A DNA stretch of 64,000 nt from Panicum virgatum (lineage: Eukaryota > Streptophyta > Magnoliopsida > Poales > Poaceae): positions 32,294,586 through 32,358,585 of the forward strand of contig NC_053140.1 of the NCBI RefSeq assembly GCF_016808335.1, read 5' to 3'. Below, in pieces: positions 1 to 13,100 of this stretch. Both the position numbers and the translations under genes were made by a program. The notes under the pieces are model-generated. The model was not told the DNA's origin. It did not search any database and saw nothing but the letters and a program-made list of their open reading frames with translations. Each line of letters begins with the position of its first letter. Within the stretch, counting starts at the first letter, position 1.

Positions 1-190
1 TAGCACTCAAACAAATAAATTAATGCACCAGCATGAATGCAACATCAAAGTTTAATCTATGATAAAATTTTAAATACTTGAGGAACAAAAATTAGGTTAA
101 ATGCCATACTAAACACAATAAATCTTAGAAAATTAAATAAAGCCAAATAAATTTATTATTAAATGCTGAAATTTAAATTAGGGTGTTACA
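1..190 (-). mobile_element. Tekay-like LTR, 5' end only, cut by the window edge
   Basis: Read on the minus strand, this begins at 190 with TGTAACACCCTAATTTAAAT and continues through the AT-rich block with the phrase GCATTCATGCTGGTGCAT. Every LTR of the dominant family in this window starts that way. The rest lies to the left of the window, so a solo LTR cannot be told from a full element. The flanking host bases at 191-195 are CCTTG, the expected half of a target-site duplication whose partner is outside the window. Confidence 0.85.
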
Positions 191-374
191 CCTTGTATCA
201 AACTCTATGTTTACCACTTTCAAAACCTTGCATGAAACCAAACAAAAATTTGCAAAATACTAAAAATCCATAAAAATTTTCGTAACTAATATCAAATATG
301 CCTAGTTAATTTGCATGAAACCTTGTATGTGTAGTAAGCATGTGTAGTTTTTCCTTATTGAGATGATGAATAGT
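191..374. other. internal sequence of outer host element N (no gene seen)
   Basis: AT-rich sequence between the left-edge LTR and element M. No reading frame of note and no recognisable motif. It is assigned to the outer element N only because M (375-3934) is flanked by a matching ATAGT duplication, so this stretch should be continuous with 3940 onward. Confidence 0.4.
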
Positions 375-2038
375 TGCTCTGTGTCAATTCCTTTCATATG
401 CCTAGTTACAACCTTATGCTCTTCCTAAGTTTTGAGTTTGGTGGCTAGTTGTTCAAACCTTAAGCTTAAAACTTGTGGGTAGCGAAAAGTAGAATTCGAA
501 TCTAGGTTGTTGTGGGTGTTGGCGCCTACCAACGTCACCTAGCGATGACGCCCGCAGACGCCAATTTGGGACGCAGTATTTTAGGAACCACGAATAGATC
601 CACAAGCGCACAGAATACCGCTGTAGCATTTTACCCGGGAGTATACTAGGGTGTCATTTATATTTCCGCAGGGAAGGCGATGAGTGAGAGAATATATAGA
701 TCAGTTGGTGAGCTCTATCTAGATTAGATATTCTCGTGCATAAACAGGGGTAAGATAATAACATGGTAGGAGGTAGTGTGACACACACACAAACTACTCT
801 CTTGGATAAAAGAATAAAGGTTACTTTAGGCCGGGAGCAAGGTAAAAGTCAGGGCTCGAGTCAGCTGTGCTAGGCTAGCTATATCTACACTTTCTCATTA
901 GTTAGCTCGTCACAGATTAAACTACACAGCAGGGAGATTGCTATCGAAGTAACGGGAGGAGCCCGTACACCCCGACGACTTTATTTACCTCCTACCCCCC
1001 ATACCAAATGTGGAGGATTACTAAAAGGCATAGACAAGGCTGTCACCACCTGCCGGCTACCTCTACAAACCGTGGGTATAGTTGACATCCAGCAACTCTT
1101 TGCTAATCTAGACACCATGTCTACACTAGTAAGGGATACTCTAGTGTCCCGCGCGGAGCCCCCACCCTCCGGATGGACAGACATCACACTAGAGCAATCA
1201 TACGAATACTGGAGCAGTTGATAGAGTTCTAAGAACAAAAGACTAACCATCTCCAGCACAGGGCGATCATGTAATGCAAGCATTGAATAATAATGTAACC
1301 ATGACAAGAAGCATATACTCGATAACTTAGAATATACTTCAAGCAGATATCGGTAACCATAGTCTAATTCTATTACAAACGACCGAATATTACAAGAGAG
1401 AGCTAGAGATGAACCCATACAAGACTCTCGAGCAACTCCGGCGACTCAATGACTCCTAGACTTCTCCTAAACTCCACTAAGACTAAAGACTATGCAAGGA
1501 ATGCAAGAGAGGAAGAGGTGTGTGGGGGTGTGTGTGTGTGTGTGTTCTATTGTCTACCCCCCTTCTATTTATAGCAGGGAGCCACTAGCCGCAGCACCAC
1601 AAACCGATGTTGTGAGCCAACAGGGAAGCGCCACGTGCCTTGGTTGAGGTGGTGGGGCCCACGGGCCTGGCCGGCAAACCATGTAGGTCGGTGGGCCTGC
1701 CTGGGCCGCCAACCGCCCCCAACTTCCTGGAGTGGGCTTGTCTTGGTCTCCCCTTGTCCTAAAGTAGAGGCACGGCCTGCCCCAGCTGGGTTTGCTTCAG
1801 TTTTTGGGCTTCACTTGGTCAATTCGAGCCTAAATCGGTACTCTGATATTTTCTGTGATTTTGTGTCGGGCCAAAGTGTGCTTGTAACCTGCATATTAGC
1901 TTGAAAACACAACTTGCATATTCTAAAAGGTAAAGTGTGATTTAGGAACTTTATTAGATAAGGATGTGTGTAAGAAATACAAACTCTCATGATTTTCTGA
2001 TCAAGTTGACACCTGGAAATGGTCATTAGTGACCGTCA
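375..2038 (-). repeat. element M 3' LTR
   Basis: It starts on the minus strand with TGACGGTCACTAATGACC at 2038 and is taken to end at 375. It holds a (TG)n run at 1518-1545 in the part shared with the second copy. The reading frames in it are short and show no protein-like composition. The similar TGACGGT start of the LTR of element N at 63551 suggests that M and N are related families. Confidence 0.55.
1518..1545. repeat. (TG)n microsatellite in the 3' LTR of M
   Basis: An interrupted GT/TG run in the LTR block shared with 3396-3443. The right-hand copy is nearly twice as long, so the array changed length after the two LTRs were formed. Confidence 0.9.
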
Positions 2039-2040
2039 AC

Positions 2041-2080
2041 AAGATCCCCCAAGCTGTCCTTTGCTCATCCCGAGCAAAGT
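2041..2080 (-). promoter_or_regulatory. polypurine tract and adjacent stem-loop of element M
   Basis: On the minus strand the order is stem-loop (CTTTGCTC / GAGCAAAG with a 5-nt loop, 2059-2079), then the purine run AGCTTGGGGGATC (2043-2055), then the LTR start. This is the expected place for plus-strand DNA priming. The same arrangement occurs before the LTR of N at 63510-63550. Confidence 0.7.
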
Positions 2081-3187
2081 AGGACAAATCAGGTTGTTGA
2101 TCAGAAAATCATTTTGACTCGTACCTTACCTGTCGTGTCATAGTCTGAAGCAAAGAGATTCATCTATAAGCTTAAATAAGTTGGTTAGCATACTTTTGCT
2201 CAATTACCTTACTCCCTCATGGGGCTTTTTAGCTGTCTCCTTGTCTTGGGCTGTTAAGAGTTAGAATGGTGCATAAAGCAGTACTTACATGTTCATAGAT
2301 CCTCAATCCATCTGGAGACACTTTTTTGAAAGATTTTTGAAAACATGGCAAAGCTCCAGGATAACTCTCTCGGGCACTCATCTTGTATTTCCTTACCAGG
2401 GCAGTGTTTGCCTTTGATCTTCCCTACTACTACAAGCCTTTATGGAGCTCAAGGTAGGATAAGAACAGGGCACACTTGTATTCTATTTATTGTAAAGTCA
2501 AAGAGAGGATCCATAGAGAAATAAGTCATGCAATCTCGATCAAAAGGTGCAAGTGTATGAATGGATGGATAGATGGATGAATATGGCTTACTCCTTGAGG
2601 TAATGGCTTTTCTCTCTCGAATCATCCCTGTCTCTCTCTCTCTCTCTCTTTTTTTGAGACATGGTTACTCCCTTTTTCTCTCCTTTTTTTTGGGTCATGC
2701 TTCTTTGGCATGCCATCTTTTCTCTTCTTTTTAGGGCAACCATAATCTGACTTTATTTTATTTCAAGAATGTTCTACGAGAGAGATCACCAAGACATGGA
2801 GCATTTATACATGTGAAGTGGATGGTGGCGCTAATTCCCAGTGTTGGAATATAACAAATGGATGAGATGTGTACGTGCTTATGATTGAGAAAGCATGAAG
2901 AGCATCTTACTAGGGTCACCTAATTTTACAAAACTCAACAGAATATCAAGCAGCATATGTATAAGGGTTTTTCATGGAATATGACATATGGCTCTGGTAG
3001 GACATTACATATCACTGGGAAACTTGCCTTTTAATTTTTTTAAAAAAAAATTCTTTTTTTCGAAAACAACTCCAGACTTCAAGCATCACTAGAACAAGCT
3101 TGCATAGCCTTATTTACCATATCTAAACTCACAACAACTTAGACCCGGATCAAGCATATGCAACCCATGGAACTTTCAGGTTTATTG
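2081..3187. other. non-coding internal remnant of element M
   Basis: About 1.1 kb with no credible coding frame. It holds a (TC)n run near 2628-2652 followed by T-rich sequence, and an A/T homopolymer stretch near 3035-3062. It probably corresponds to sequence upstream of the polypurine tract whose coding part was deleted. Confidence 0.5.
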
Positions 3188-3934
3188 GCAGATATCGGTA
3201 ACTCAGAATATACTTCAAGCAGATATTGGTAACCATAGTCTAATTCTATTACAAACGACCGAATATTACAAGAGAGAGCTAGAGATGAACCCATACCAGA
3301 CTCTCGAGCAACTCCGGCGACTCGGTGACTCCTAGACTTCTCCTAAACTCCACTAAGCCTAAAGACTATGCAAGGAATGCAAGAGAGGAAGAGATGTGGT
3401 GTGTGTGTGTGTGTGTGTGTTCATGTGTGTGTGTGTGTGTGTTCTATTCTCTACCCCCTTCTATTTATAGCAGGGAGCCACCAGCCGCAGCACCCCAAAC
3501 CGACGTTGTGAGCCAACTGGGAAGCGCCACATGCCTTGGTTGAGGCGGTGGGGCCCACGGGCCTAGCCGGCTGACCAGGTAGGTCGGTCGGCCTGCCCGG
3601 GCCGCCAACCGCCCCCAACTTCCTGGAGTGGGCTTGACTTGGTATCCCCTTGTCCTAATGTTGAGGCACGGCCTGCCCCAACTGGGTTTGCTTCAGTTTT
3701 TGGGCTTCACTTGGTCCATTTGAGCCTAAATCGGTACTCTGATATTTTTTGTGATTTTCTGTCGGGTCAAAGTGTGCTTGTAACCTGCATATTAGGTTGA
3801 AAACACAACTTGCATATTCTAAAAGGTAAAATGTGATTTAGGAACTTTATTGGATAAGGATGTGTGTAAGAAACGCAAACTCTCATGATTTTCTAATCAA
3901 GTTCACACCTGGAAATGGTCGTTAGTGAGTGTCA
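3188..3934 (-). repeat. element M 5' LTR, truncated
   Basis: Closely similar to about 1320-2038 over its length, with the same GC-rich segment and the same terminal GTCA. At its left end a short local duplication (GCAGATATCGGTAAC at 3189, GCAGATATTGGTAAC near 3215) marks the deletion junction with the internal remnant. Confidence 0.6.
3396..3443. repeat. (GT)n microsatellite in the 5' LTR of M
   Basis: Two GT blocks separated by TTCAT, in the copy equivalent to 1518-1545. Confidence 0.9.
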
Positions 3935-3939
3935 ATAGT

Positions 3940-4785
3940 GGGTTATGATATGGCTGAAAAGAGTTGTTATGATCTTCTCCTACGTGATGCTTGATATCCG
4001 GAGCTGTTCTTTTCAAAAATACAAAAATAAAATAAAGTTCCTCGGCGATATGCAATTCCCATCCAGAGTCATATGAGTTACAAGTTTGAAAAGCCTTTCC
4101 ACATATGCAACTTGTTTTCTCATTGAGCTTTGTCAAATTGTTGTAACCCTTTGAGAGAATCATTTCATATGCCCATGATCAAGATCACGTACACGTCAAC
4201 TCACATGCTATACTTCTATACTTGGAATATAGTAAGTACATCCTCCGTCCACCCACAAATAAAACTCCATGTTGTGCCATGCCTATTTCTCTCCAAAGTT
4301 ATCATCATAATGAATGGGCTATAAAAAAGAAATAAAAGATGCATACCCAAAGAAGGTATGCCACATGCCCACAAGGCATGTCAAAAAAAAAGAAAAGAGA
4401 AAAGAGAAGATGCATACCCAAAGAAGGTATGCCACTTGTCCACAAGGCATGTCAAAAAAGAAGAAGAAGAAAATATAGCCCAGACCAAATATATTACAAG
4501 GGAGAGAGAATTCATATAAAGGAGTTTTCATCCATCATCCACCAAAAATATCCACACACTTGCACATCTTGATCAAGGCTTATGACTTGTTTCTCCTTTG
4601 GATCCCATCTTTGACTTAGCAAAATATGAGAAGCAAGTCTGCCTTAATATCCTCCATACCTACAGATCCACCAAAGAAAAAGAGCCATTAGAAGTAGGAT
4701 GGAAAAGAAAGGCGCATAAAAGGCCTTGGTGAGGAATGAAACACACTTGAGCGATCCGAGAGATCACCCGAGGAACTTACAAATT
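3940..4785 (+). other. internal, non-coding part of element N
   Basis: AT-rich sequence with no protein-like frame, interrupted at 4785 by element H. With H removed, 4785 continues at 63259. That segment runs into a stem-loop, a polypurine tract and an LTR start, so 3940-4785 is most simply the region downstream of the lost or distant coding part of N. It contains the 71-bp tandem repeat described separately. Confidence 0.5.
4337..4475. repeat. two-copy 71-bp tandem repeat with paired hairpins
   Basis: Units start at 4337 and 4408. Each carries two small inverted repeats, GCATACC...GGTATGC and CATGCCCACAAGGCATG, followed by an A/G-rich tail that differs between units. The short frames across it are by-products of the repeat. 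Confidence 0.85.
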
Positions 4786-7700
4786 TGTAACACCCTAATT
4801 TAAATTCCAGCATTTTATAATAAATTAATTGGCTTTATTTAAATTTCTAAGGTTTATTATGCTTAGGCTTGCATTTAATCTAATTTTTGTCTCACAAGTA
4901 ATTAAAATTTTCTTAGGTTTAACTTTGTTGATGCATTCATGCTGGTGCATTGCTTTAATTGTTTGAGTGTAACACCCTAAGTTAATTTTCAGCTTTAATA
5001 ATAAATTTAATTGGCTTTATTTAAATTTCTAAGGTTTATTGTGTTTAGACTTGCATTTAATCTAATCTTGATCCTAAAGCAATTAAATTTTGTCTAAGTT
5101 TAAATTGTGTTGTTGCATTCATGCTGGAGCATCTCTTTTATTAGTTTGAGTGCTTGTGTTGGATTCAAATTTGAATTTAAATTCAATTAGTTTGGGTTTG
5201 GTTCCAATTAGAAGAGAGAAAAGGAGAAAAACATAAAACCCAAAACCAGCCCAACCTTTCTTTCTCGCAGCCCAGCAGCCCAGCCCGGCTCCCACTTCTT
5301 TCCCCCACACCAGCCCAGCACCCAACCCAGCTAACCCGGCCCAAAACTCAAAAGGCAACCCAACTCTCTCTCCTCGCGGCCCAACCCACACGTAGTAGCA
5401 GGCCCAAACCACTTCATCTCCCGCGTCTGGCCCACTCCAGCGCAGCCCGCTCCCACGCGTCCGGCCCAGTCCTCTTTCCCTTTATCACCGCGGGCCCAGC
5501 TTCCTCCCTCCTTTTCCTCGCTCAGCCCGTAGCGCCAGCTCGGCTCCGCCCAGTGCTCGGCCCAAAGCATCGCAGCCCAGCGCGCCTGCAGCCCGCGCTC
5601 CGTGCGCTCGCCTTCCTCTCCGACGTCGCGGCCCCACATGCTAGCCGCTCGGCCTCCCCTGCGCTCACCCCCGCTCCCACTCAACCCGAGCGCCGTGCGC
5701 CATGTCCCACTGAAAGAAGTGGCACAGGTGTCATCCACACTCAGCCACAGCCCGCACCGCGCGCGTGCGTCCCTGCCTGTCAGCCACCTCGCGCTCGCTC
5801 AACCCCGCGGCCCTACCTCGCTGACGTGCTGGCCCCGCCTATCATCCCTCTCCTCCCCGCGTCTCTCGCGCAACCATCACGCCGCAATCTCCGGCGAGCC
5901 CCCCTTCCTGGACCCACACGCCGAGGCCCGGCCTCCCCCTTTAAACGCGCCCCTGGGCCTCGCCCGCATCCAACTCTCCTCCTGTCGCCCCACCCAAACC
6001 CTAGCGCTGCCTTCCCCTTGCTCCGCACTGCTCCGCCGCGCAGAGCCCTTTGCGCCACTGCAGTCCCGCCGCTCCGCTGCAGCACAAACCTCCACGTGCC
6101 CCGCAATCGCTTCGCACCGGTGCCAGGAAGCATCCCAGAGCTCGCTACCCCGACCCCGGCCCTGGTGCGCACCGGATTTCATCCTGAGACCATCGCCACC
6201 GGTGAGCCCAACCCTGAGCAATTGCTCACCTCCGGTGATCCTGAACCTCCCTGACCCCCCGTTACTCCTCCGAAGCAACACCCCGCGTCGGCCCGTGAAG
6301 ATCCGGGGCCCGGAGGACCCCTGCAGCACCCAACTCCGCGAGCTCCACCCCATCTCCGCCACGCCACCATGGACCTGGGGCCCTGCTGCTCCTCAGCGTC
6401 GACTACATGCTCGCGAAGCCGCACACCAAGGTAAGGAAGCCGTTAGCGCTTCTTTTCCCATGCGCGCCCTCACTGTCCGGTGAGAATCGCTCGCCGGCGT
6501 AGCCCCGCCCCGCCTCACCGTTGCCAGGCTGCTCTGCCGTGCTACAACCCTTTGCCGAGCTCGTGGAAGTGCTCGTGATGCCATGCGCATCGCGTACAAA
6601 CCAAAATCAAGTCGAATAGGTCCCTGGATCGCCGAATCGCTGAACTCCGGCGGAGCCCCGCCGCGGAGCAGAGCTCCGGCGAGCCGCGCCGCCTCCCCGC
6701 ACGGCCCAGCGTTCCTGGCCGCCCGATCTAAACCTGACGCCCCTGATTAGATCCAAAGCTCATCAAATTCTAACCCTCAGATCTGGATCCAATGGCCCAA
6801 ATCCTTAGATACCGGTTCAGCCTTGTCTTTTTGCTAAAGAGACCCTGGATTTCTTTGAAATCAACCCGCAGTCCGTCCAGTTCAAAAGTAATTCCTTTTA
6901 GGTCCTGTTTTAGCACTTAGACCCCTGCGCTTTTCCTTTTTAGAACCCGCAGTCCAGACCTGCTGGTTTTGCATGGTAGCCCCTGGATCTAAGGTCTAAT
7001 TATGTTTAAGCCCCCAGTTTTTGCCCAGAAACCCCTGGAACATCAGTTTTCTTGCAGATAGACCCCTGGACCTTGTTTTAGGCCTAGATTTCGCGTTCTA
7101 GCTCCATTTTAGGCGTTCTTTATATCCACGCGATCGTTGTAATGTGTAGAGTAGTTCTAGCTTAGTTTTTCTTGCTATTTTTATGTATTGTTGTACTATT
7201 TCTTAGTGTTTACTCTTGTTTGCATGTATGTTTATGTTGTGGACTTGTTTTGGCATTGCGATCGTGAGTAGACGTTGAGCTACCGGAGGAGCATCAGTAC
7301 TAGTACTAGGAGCCATCTTCAGAGCAGTTTCAGTAGCTGGAGAACTTTTGAGGAAGGCAAGTATAACATGAACAACCTATCACTTTTAAATACAAATTTC
7401 ATACTGCATTTTAATATTGTATGCCTATAAGGATATTCCTAGCCACTTTATATCCTTTATATATATCCCTTGGGTTGCATTTTGGTTAGTTGTGCTAGGT
7501 TGCTGTGCTATAACACAATGGTCCTTTTTAATTAATTTGATTAATGGTTTATGCAACTTAATTCTCGGAGTGGCCCTTTGTGTTGGCTTGAGTGGCTCAC
7601 GTCTCGTTAATAATTGGTTTTTCTAGAAACATAGTTTAGGGGGCCAGCACGGTGCTTAGTGCTTGGTTGGCCACTCTCCATAAGGACCAGTTCATAGAGC

Positions 7701-8880
7701 GACAACCTGGGACAACAGCGCTAGCACAAGACTAGAATGGGATGGTCTTGGCTTATTAATTTGGTCTTTTTGGTTTGGAGTAACTTACCTGTGGGGCAAG
7801 GGTGGTAAGCTTCAATGGTCCCTGCTCCTCCGGCTTGGTCTGTGCTTGGAGCTGTGCTCTTGTGCTTGTACCCCCGTGAGGTGGGCCCCATCATCGCTGA
7901 TCTAACTCTCGCGGTTACGCCTTACCAACGAAATTCTTTGTAACGGCCTTGTAGTGAGTTTGCTAGTCATCTCACCTAAGGAAGTGTGATGAACAACTGG
8001 CATAGCTCACGACTTGTGGGTAAAGATGTGCAACCTCTGCAGAGTGTAAAACTGGTATACTAGCCGTGCTCACAGTCATGAGCGGCCTAGATCCTCCGTT
8101 TGATTAGTGGGGTCATCTTCCTTTGCCGAGGCAGGTTCCCCGGGTGGCTTGGTTCAGTTTGGTTCTTAGTAGTTTCATAATTAATTTTGATTAACTACTA
8201 TGTAACTGGGCTAATGGTAATCCACCAACTTGTAGTAATTAGTTTTAATAAAATTTTGCCAAGACTTAAAAGCTAATGCAGTTGAGTCAGCCAACCTTAG
8301 AGCCAAATAGTTTGTGTTATACTTGTTGAGTACGAGTTGTGTACTCACTCTTGCCTCTTCTATACTTTTAACTCTTGGGATACTCTACTGCTGCTCAGTT
8401 CCTGCCGAGGCGAGGGAGTTCACTCAGAGCTACCAGGAGTACGAGTACTTCTAGGTGTTCATCTCCCAGTCGACGTCCCTGTGGCGCCCTGCTTCATCGA
8501 GAGTCTTCGTATATGTTTTACGCTTCCGCAGTATCAGACATTTTGTCATTATTGTAATAAATAATATTCGTATTCGCTTTATTATAACTTTTACGTGATA
8601 TGTGCTGTGATATACAGTTCATTCTGTTGTATATACGTGTGACTTGATCCTGGCACATATATGATTGCTCGGTTTATGTTCTTTTATAAACCGGGTGTTA
8701 CATTGAGTGCTAGGGTTGAATTCGAATTTGTTTTTGAATTCAAATAGTTGAGTGGTTTGCATTAGTTTGAAATAGGAAATAGAAGTAGAAAAGAGGAAGA
8801 AACTAGAAAGTCCAAAACCAGCCCAAAAACCCAAACCCTACGTGGCCCCAACTCACCCCCCAGCTGGCCCAGCGAGCCAG
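4786..8880 (+). repeat. 5' LTR of H, broken by J and truncated by G
   Basis: The LTR pieces are 4786-4967 and 8708-8880. They run from TGTAACACCC through the AT-rich leader to CAGCGAGCCAG at the edge of the GC-rich section. In the 3' LTR the equivalent position continues into CTAGCACCC. The remaining approximately 3 kb were lost after G inserted here. Confidence 0.85.
4968..8702 (+). mobile_element. solo LTR J (Tekay-like)
   Basis: A complete 3,735-bp LTR from TGTAACACCC to GGGTGTTACA, flanked by TTGAG at 4963-4967 and 8703-8707. No internal region is present, so it is the product of recombination between the two LTRs of an element. It has the family layout: AT-rich start, a long GC-rich block (5250-6720), a T-rich block, the short open exon near 7270-7357, a conserved block, the stem-loop at about 8330 and the terminal exon near 8400. 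The 90-nt exon is degraded here, with stops and altered length, marking J as an older copy. The large frames at 5553-6483 are products of GC bias. Confidence 0.93.
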
Positions 8881-10170
8881 TGTAACACCCGGTTTATAAA
8901 AGAACATAAACCAAGCAATCATATACGTGCCAGGATCAAGTCACATGTATATACAATAGAATGAATAGTATATCACAGCACATATCACGAATAAGACATG
9001 ATAAAACGAGTACGAAAAGTTATTTATTACAATAATGACAAAATGTCTGATACAGCGGAAGCGAAGTACAAATACGAATAAAACTCTCCGAAGCTGAGCA
9101 GGGCACCACAGTGACGTCGACTGGGAGACGAACGCCTAGAAGTCCGCGTACTCCTGGTAGCTCTGGGTGAACTCCCTCGCCTCGGCAGGAACTGAGCAGC
9201 AGTAGCGTATCCAAGAGGAAAAAGTAGAGAAGAGGCAAGCGTGAGTACACAACTTGTACGCAACAAGTATAACACAAACTATGAGGCTCTAAGGTTGGCT
9301 AACTCAACTGCATTAGCTTTTAAGTGTTGGCAAAGTTTTATTAAGACTAATTACTACAAGTTGATGAATTACCATTAACCCGGTTACATAGTAATTAATC
9401 AGAATTAATTATGAATCTACTGATAACCAAACTGAACCAAGCCACCCGGGGAACCTGCCTCGTCAAAGGAAGATAACCCCACTAATCAAAAGGAGGATCT
9501 GGGCCGCTCAAGACCGTGAGCACGGCTAGTATACCAGTTTTACACTCTACAGAGGTTGCACATCTTTACCCACAAGTCGTGAGCTACGCTAGAGGTTCAT
9601 CACACTTCCTTAGGTGAGATGACTAGCAAACTCACTACGAGGCCTTTACAAAGAATCTCGTTGGTAAGGAGTAACCGCGAGGGTTGGATCGGCGACCATG
9701 GAGCAGGTCTAGTGGGCGTCAAGCACATATGGCGCAACATAAAGCATAGACGAAGCCACTCAGCACGAGGGCCATAGAAGCTTACCACCCTTGCCCCACA
9801 GGTAAGTTACTCCAGATCAAAAAGACCTAATTATTACGCCAAGTCTATCCCATTCTAGCCTTGTAGTAGCGCTGTTGTCCCAGGTTGTCGCTCTATGAAC
9901 CGGTCCTTATGGAGAGTGGCCAACCAAGCACTAAGCACCGTGCTGGCCCCCTAAACCATGTTTCTAACAAAACCAATTTTAACGAGATGTGAGCCACTCC
10001 AACCAACACAGAGGGCCACTCTCAGAATTAAGTTGCATAAACTATTAATCAATTTAATTAAAAGGACTAGAGTGTGTTATAGCACAGAAACCTAGCACAA
10101 CTAACCAAAATGCAACCCAAAGGTATATATAAAGGATATAAAGTGGCTAGGATAGTCCTTATAGGCATAC
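8881..10170 (-). repeat. 3' LTR of G, 3'-terminal piece
   Basis: Minus-strand LTR end: TGTAACACCCGGTTTATAAA on the plus strand at 8881, with the terminal exon near 9150-9200, the stem-loop near 9245-9265 and the conserved central block. It carries the alternative middle block (around 9690-9785) also found in C, K and L. It is interrupted at 10170 by solo LTR E. Confidence 0.9.
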
Positions 10171-13100
10171 TGTAACACCCTAATTTAAATTTCAGCATTT
10201 AATAATAAATTTAATTGGCTTTATTTAAATTTCTAAGGTTTATTGTGTTAGACTTGCATTTAATCTAAATTTTTGTTCTATAAGTAATTAAAATTTTATC
10301 ATAGGTTTAAATTTTGTTGTGCATTCAAGCTGGTGCATACTTTTAATTGAGTGTGGTTTGAATTCAAATTTGCATTTGAATTCAAACTTGTTTGAATTAG
10401 GAATAGAAAAAGAAAAAGAAAAGGAAAAACCCAAAGGAAACCCAAAACCCAGCTCAACCCAAGATCCCGGCCCGAACCAAACCCAGGCCCGGACCCCTCT
10501 CCCCTCTCCTTTTCCCTGTGCCGGCCCAGCACCATCACCTCGGCACAGCACGCGCGCTCGCGCCAGCGTGGCCCATCTCCTCACGCCCCGCAGGCCGGCC
10601 TACCCCGCGCCCCCGCTCGCCCGACCCCCGCTTTCGCTGACCGCCCGGGCCCGCCTGGCCAGGCCGCCTTCCCCACCTATCCCGGCCGCGCAACGGCCAG
10701 CCGTGATCCCCGCCCGAGAACCCCGCCGGTTTCCTTCTTGAGCGCGCACGCCGAGATCCCGGCGCCCTCTTTAAACCACCCCGCGGACCTCCCTGCTCCC
10801 ATCCACAGCGCCCCCAACAAACCCTAGCCGCTGCCCTCCGAGCTCCGAGCGGAGCAGAGCCCCGCGCCGCCGTGCCCTCGCCGCTCTGCTGTTCCACGGC
10901 CACCGAGAACCCCCACCGGAGCCCCGTCTGAGTTCCTGGAGCACCCCCGATCATCTCCTCAGCCAGTTTCACCGCGCTTCACCCGGAATTTCGACCCGCC
11001 TTGTCGCCGGTGAGTTGCGCCGCCGCTGGTTTCCTCGCCGCCGTTGATGTTCGTGCCCTCCCTGACCCCGTTCCACTTCTGCAGCACCTAGGCACTTTGA
11101 TTCGAGGGGATCCAAGCCCGGAGGAGCCCAGCGCCGCTCGGACCGCGAAGCTCCACCCGCGTCCGCTGCCGGATCTCGCCGCCGGCGCCACCTGCGTCAC
11201 GCCCCCACCCGGACCAACCCTTGGTAAGCAACCCAAGCCCCGCCATCCCTTTTGTGCTAGATGTATTCGCCCTTGGCACACCGTAGGGGCCAGACCACGC
11301 TAACCCCGGCGAGCTCCTTTGCCACCGAACCGCCCTCGCCGTCGATGGGCCCGTTCCCAGCCCCGAGCCGCCTTCCTGTGGCCTCCAGTGCGTTACGTAC
11401 GCCACGGCGGTGCTCCATGGCCAAACCGAACCCCGAGCGGACTCCGGGAGCGCCGGATTTGCTTACTCCAGCGACCCCTCCGCCGCGGAAGCCCTGTTCC
11501 GGCGGTCAGCGCCGCCGCCCGCGCGTCCAACCCGCCTCGGCCATTCGATCCGAAACAAGCGGCCAAGATTAGATCCAGCGCCCTTAAAACCCAGGCCATC
11601 AGATCTGGATCCAACGATCCAGATCGGCGCGTACCCCTTCAGCCTGGCAAACTTCATAAAGAGCCCCTGGGTTTTAGTGGATTCAACCCGCGGTCCAGCT
11701 GTATAGAAAACTAATTACGGTTTGGTCCTATTTTTAGCACATAACCCCCTGGCCTTTCTGGAAATAGAACCCGCCGTCCTTTGCTACTAATTTTGCGAGT
11801 TAGACCCTGGAGTTAATGTTTAATTGCGTTTAGGCCCTCAGTTTTAGCAGAAAACCCCCTTGAACTTCAGTTTTCTTACAATTAAGCCCCTATAACTTGT
11901 TTTTGGCCTAGATTATGCGTTTTAGCTCCGTTTTTAGCGTTTTAGCGTTTTTGGCCTAGAATAGTTTTAGATTAGTTTAGTGTGCTGTTTTTATTTATTG
12001 ATGTACTGTTTCTTAGTTTTTGTTAGTGTTTGCTTGTATGCTTATTATTGTGCATTGTTTTGGCCATGTGTTTGTGAATAGACGTTGATCCATCTGAGGA
12101 GCCCCAGTACCAGTACCCGGAGCAGCCGTCTTCCGAGCACTTTGAGCAGCAGCAGGAGCAGTACGAGGAAGGCAAGTATAACATGAACAACCTATCACCT
12201 TTAATTACAATTTCATACTGCATTTTAATACTGTATGCCTATAAGGACTTTCCTAGCCACTTTATATCCTTTATGTATACCTTTGGGTTGCATTTTGGTT
12301 AGTTGTGCTAGGTTGCTGCGCTATAACACACTCTGGTCCTTTTTAATTAATTTGATTAATGGTTTACTTGAACTTAATTCTGAGAGTGGCCCTCTGTGTG
12401 GATGAGTGGCTCACGTCTCGTTAAAAGATGGTTTTTGTAGAAACATGGTTTAGGGGGCCAGCACGGTGCTTAGTGCTTGGTTGGCCACTCTCCATAAGGA
12501 CCGGTTCATAGAGCGACAACCTGGGACAACAGCGCTACCACAAGGCTAGAATGGGATAGACTTGGCTTACTAATTAGGTCTTTTTGGTTTGGAGTAACTT
12601 ACCTGCGGGGCAAGAGTAGTAAGCTTCAATGGTCCCTGCTCCTCCGGCTTGGTCTGTGCTTGGATTGCGATCCTGTGCTTGTACCCCCGGAGGTGGGCCC
12701 CATCGTCGCTGACCTATCTCTCGCGGTTACGCCTTACCAACGAGATTCTTTGTAACGGCCTCGTAGTGAGTCGCTAGTCATCTCACCTAAGGAAGTGTGA
12801 TGAACCTCTAGCGTAGCTCACGACTTGTGGGTAAAGATGTGCAACCTCTGCAGAGTGTAAAACTGGTATACTAGCCGTGCTCACGGTTATGAGCGGCCCA
12901 GATCCTCCTTTTGATTAGTGGGGTTGTCTCCTTCCGACGAGGGAGGTGCCTCTCGGGGTTACCTTGGTATGGTTTTGGTATGGTTCTCAGTAGTTACATA
13001 ATTAATTCTGATTAATTACTATGTAACTGGGTTAATGGTAATACAACAACTAGTAGTAAGTAGCTTAGATAAAATCTTGCCAACACCTAAAAGCTAATGC

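Larger units (their letters stand above)
375..3934 (-). mobile_element. element M: small, rearranged gypsy-like LTR element
   Basis: A repeated block (about 1320-2038 and about 3199-3934) ends both times at ...GTCA. The left copy is followed on its right by a reversed polypurine tract (2043-2056), so the element reads on the minus strand. The left copy, 375-2038 (about 1.66 kb), would be a full 3' LTR. The right copy would be a 5' LTR that lost its 3' part together with the primer site and most of the internal region. Flanks ATAGT at 370-374 and 3935-3939 match as a 5-bp duplication. No coding domain survives in 2039-3187. The left boundary rests on the duplication and a terminal TG, and is the least certain point. 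Confidence 0.6.

Noticed and set aside
515..540. GGCGCC-containing sequence as a tRNA-Asp-type primer site
   Set aside because: The match is too short, it lies inside the LTR inferred from the ATAGT duplication, and no LTR end adjoins it.
5553..6483. Overlapping long frames (up to 293 codons) in LTR J
   Set aside because: They lie in a GC-rich block where stops are rare, exist in several frames and strands at once, are Pro/Ala/Arg-rich and are not conserved between LTR copies.
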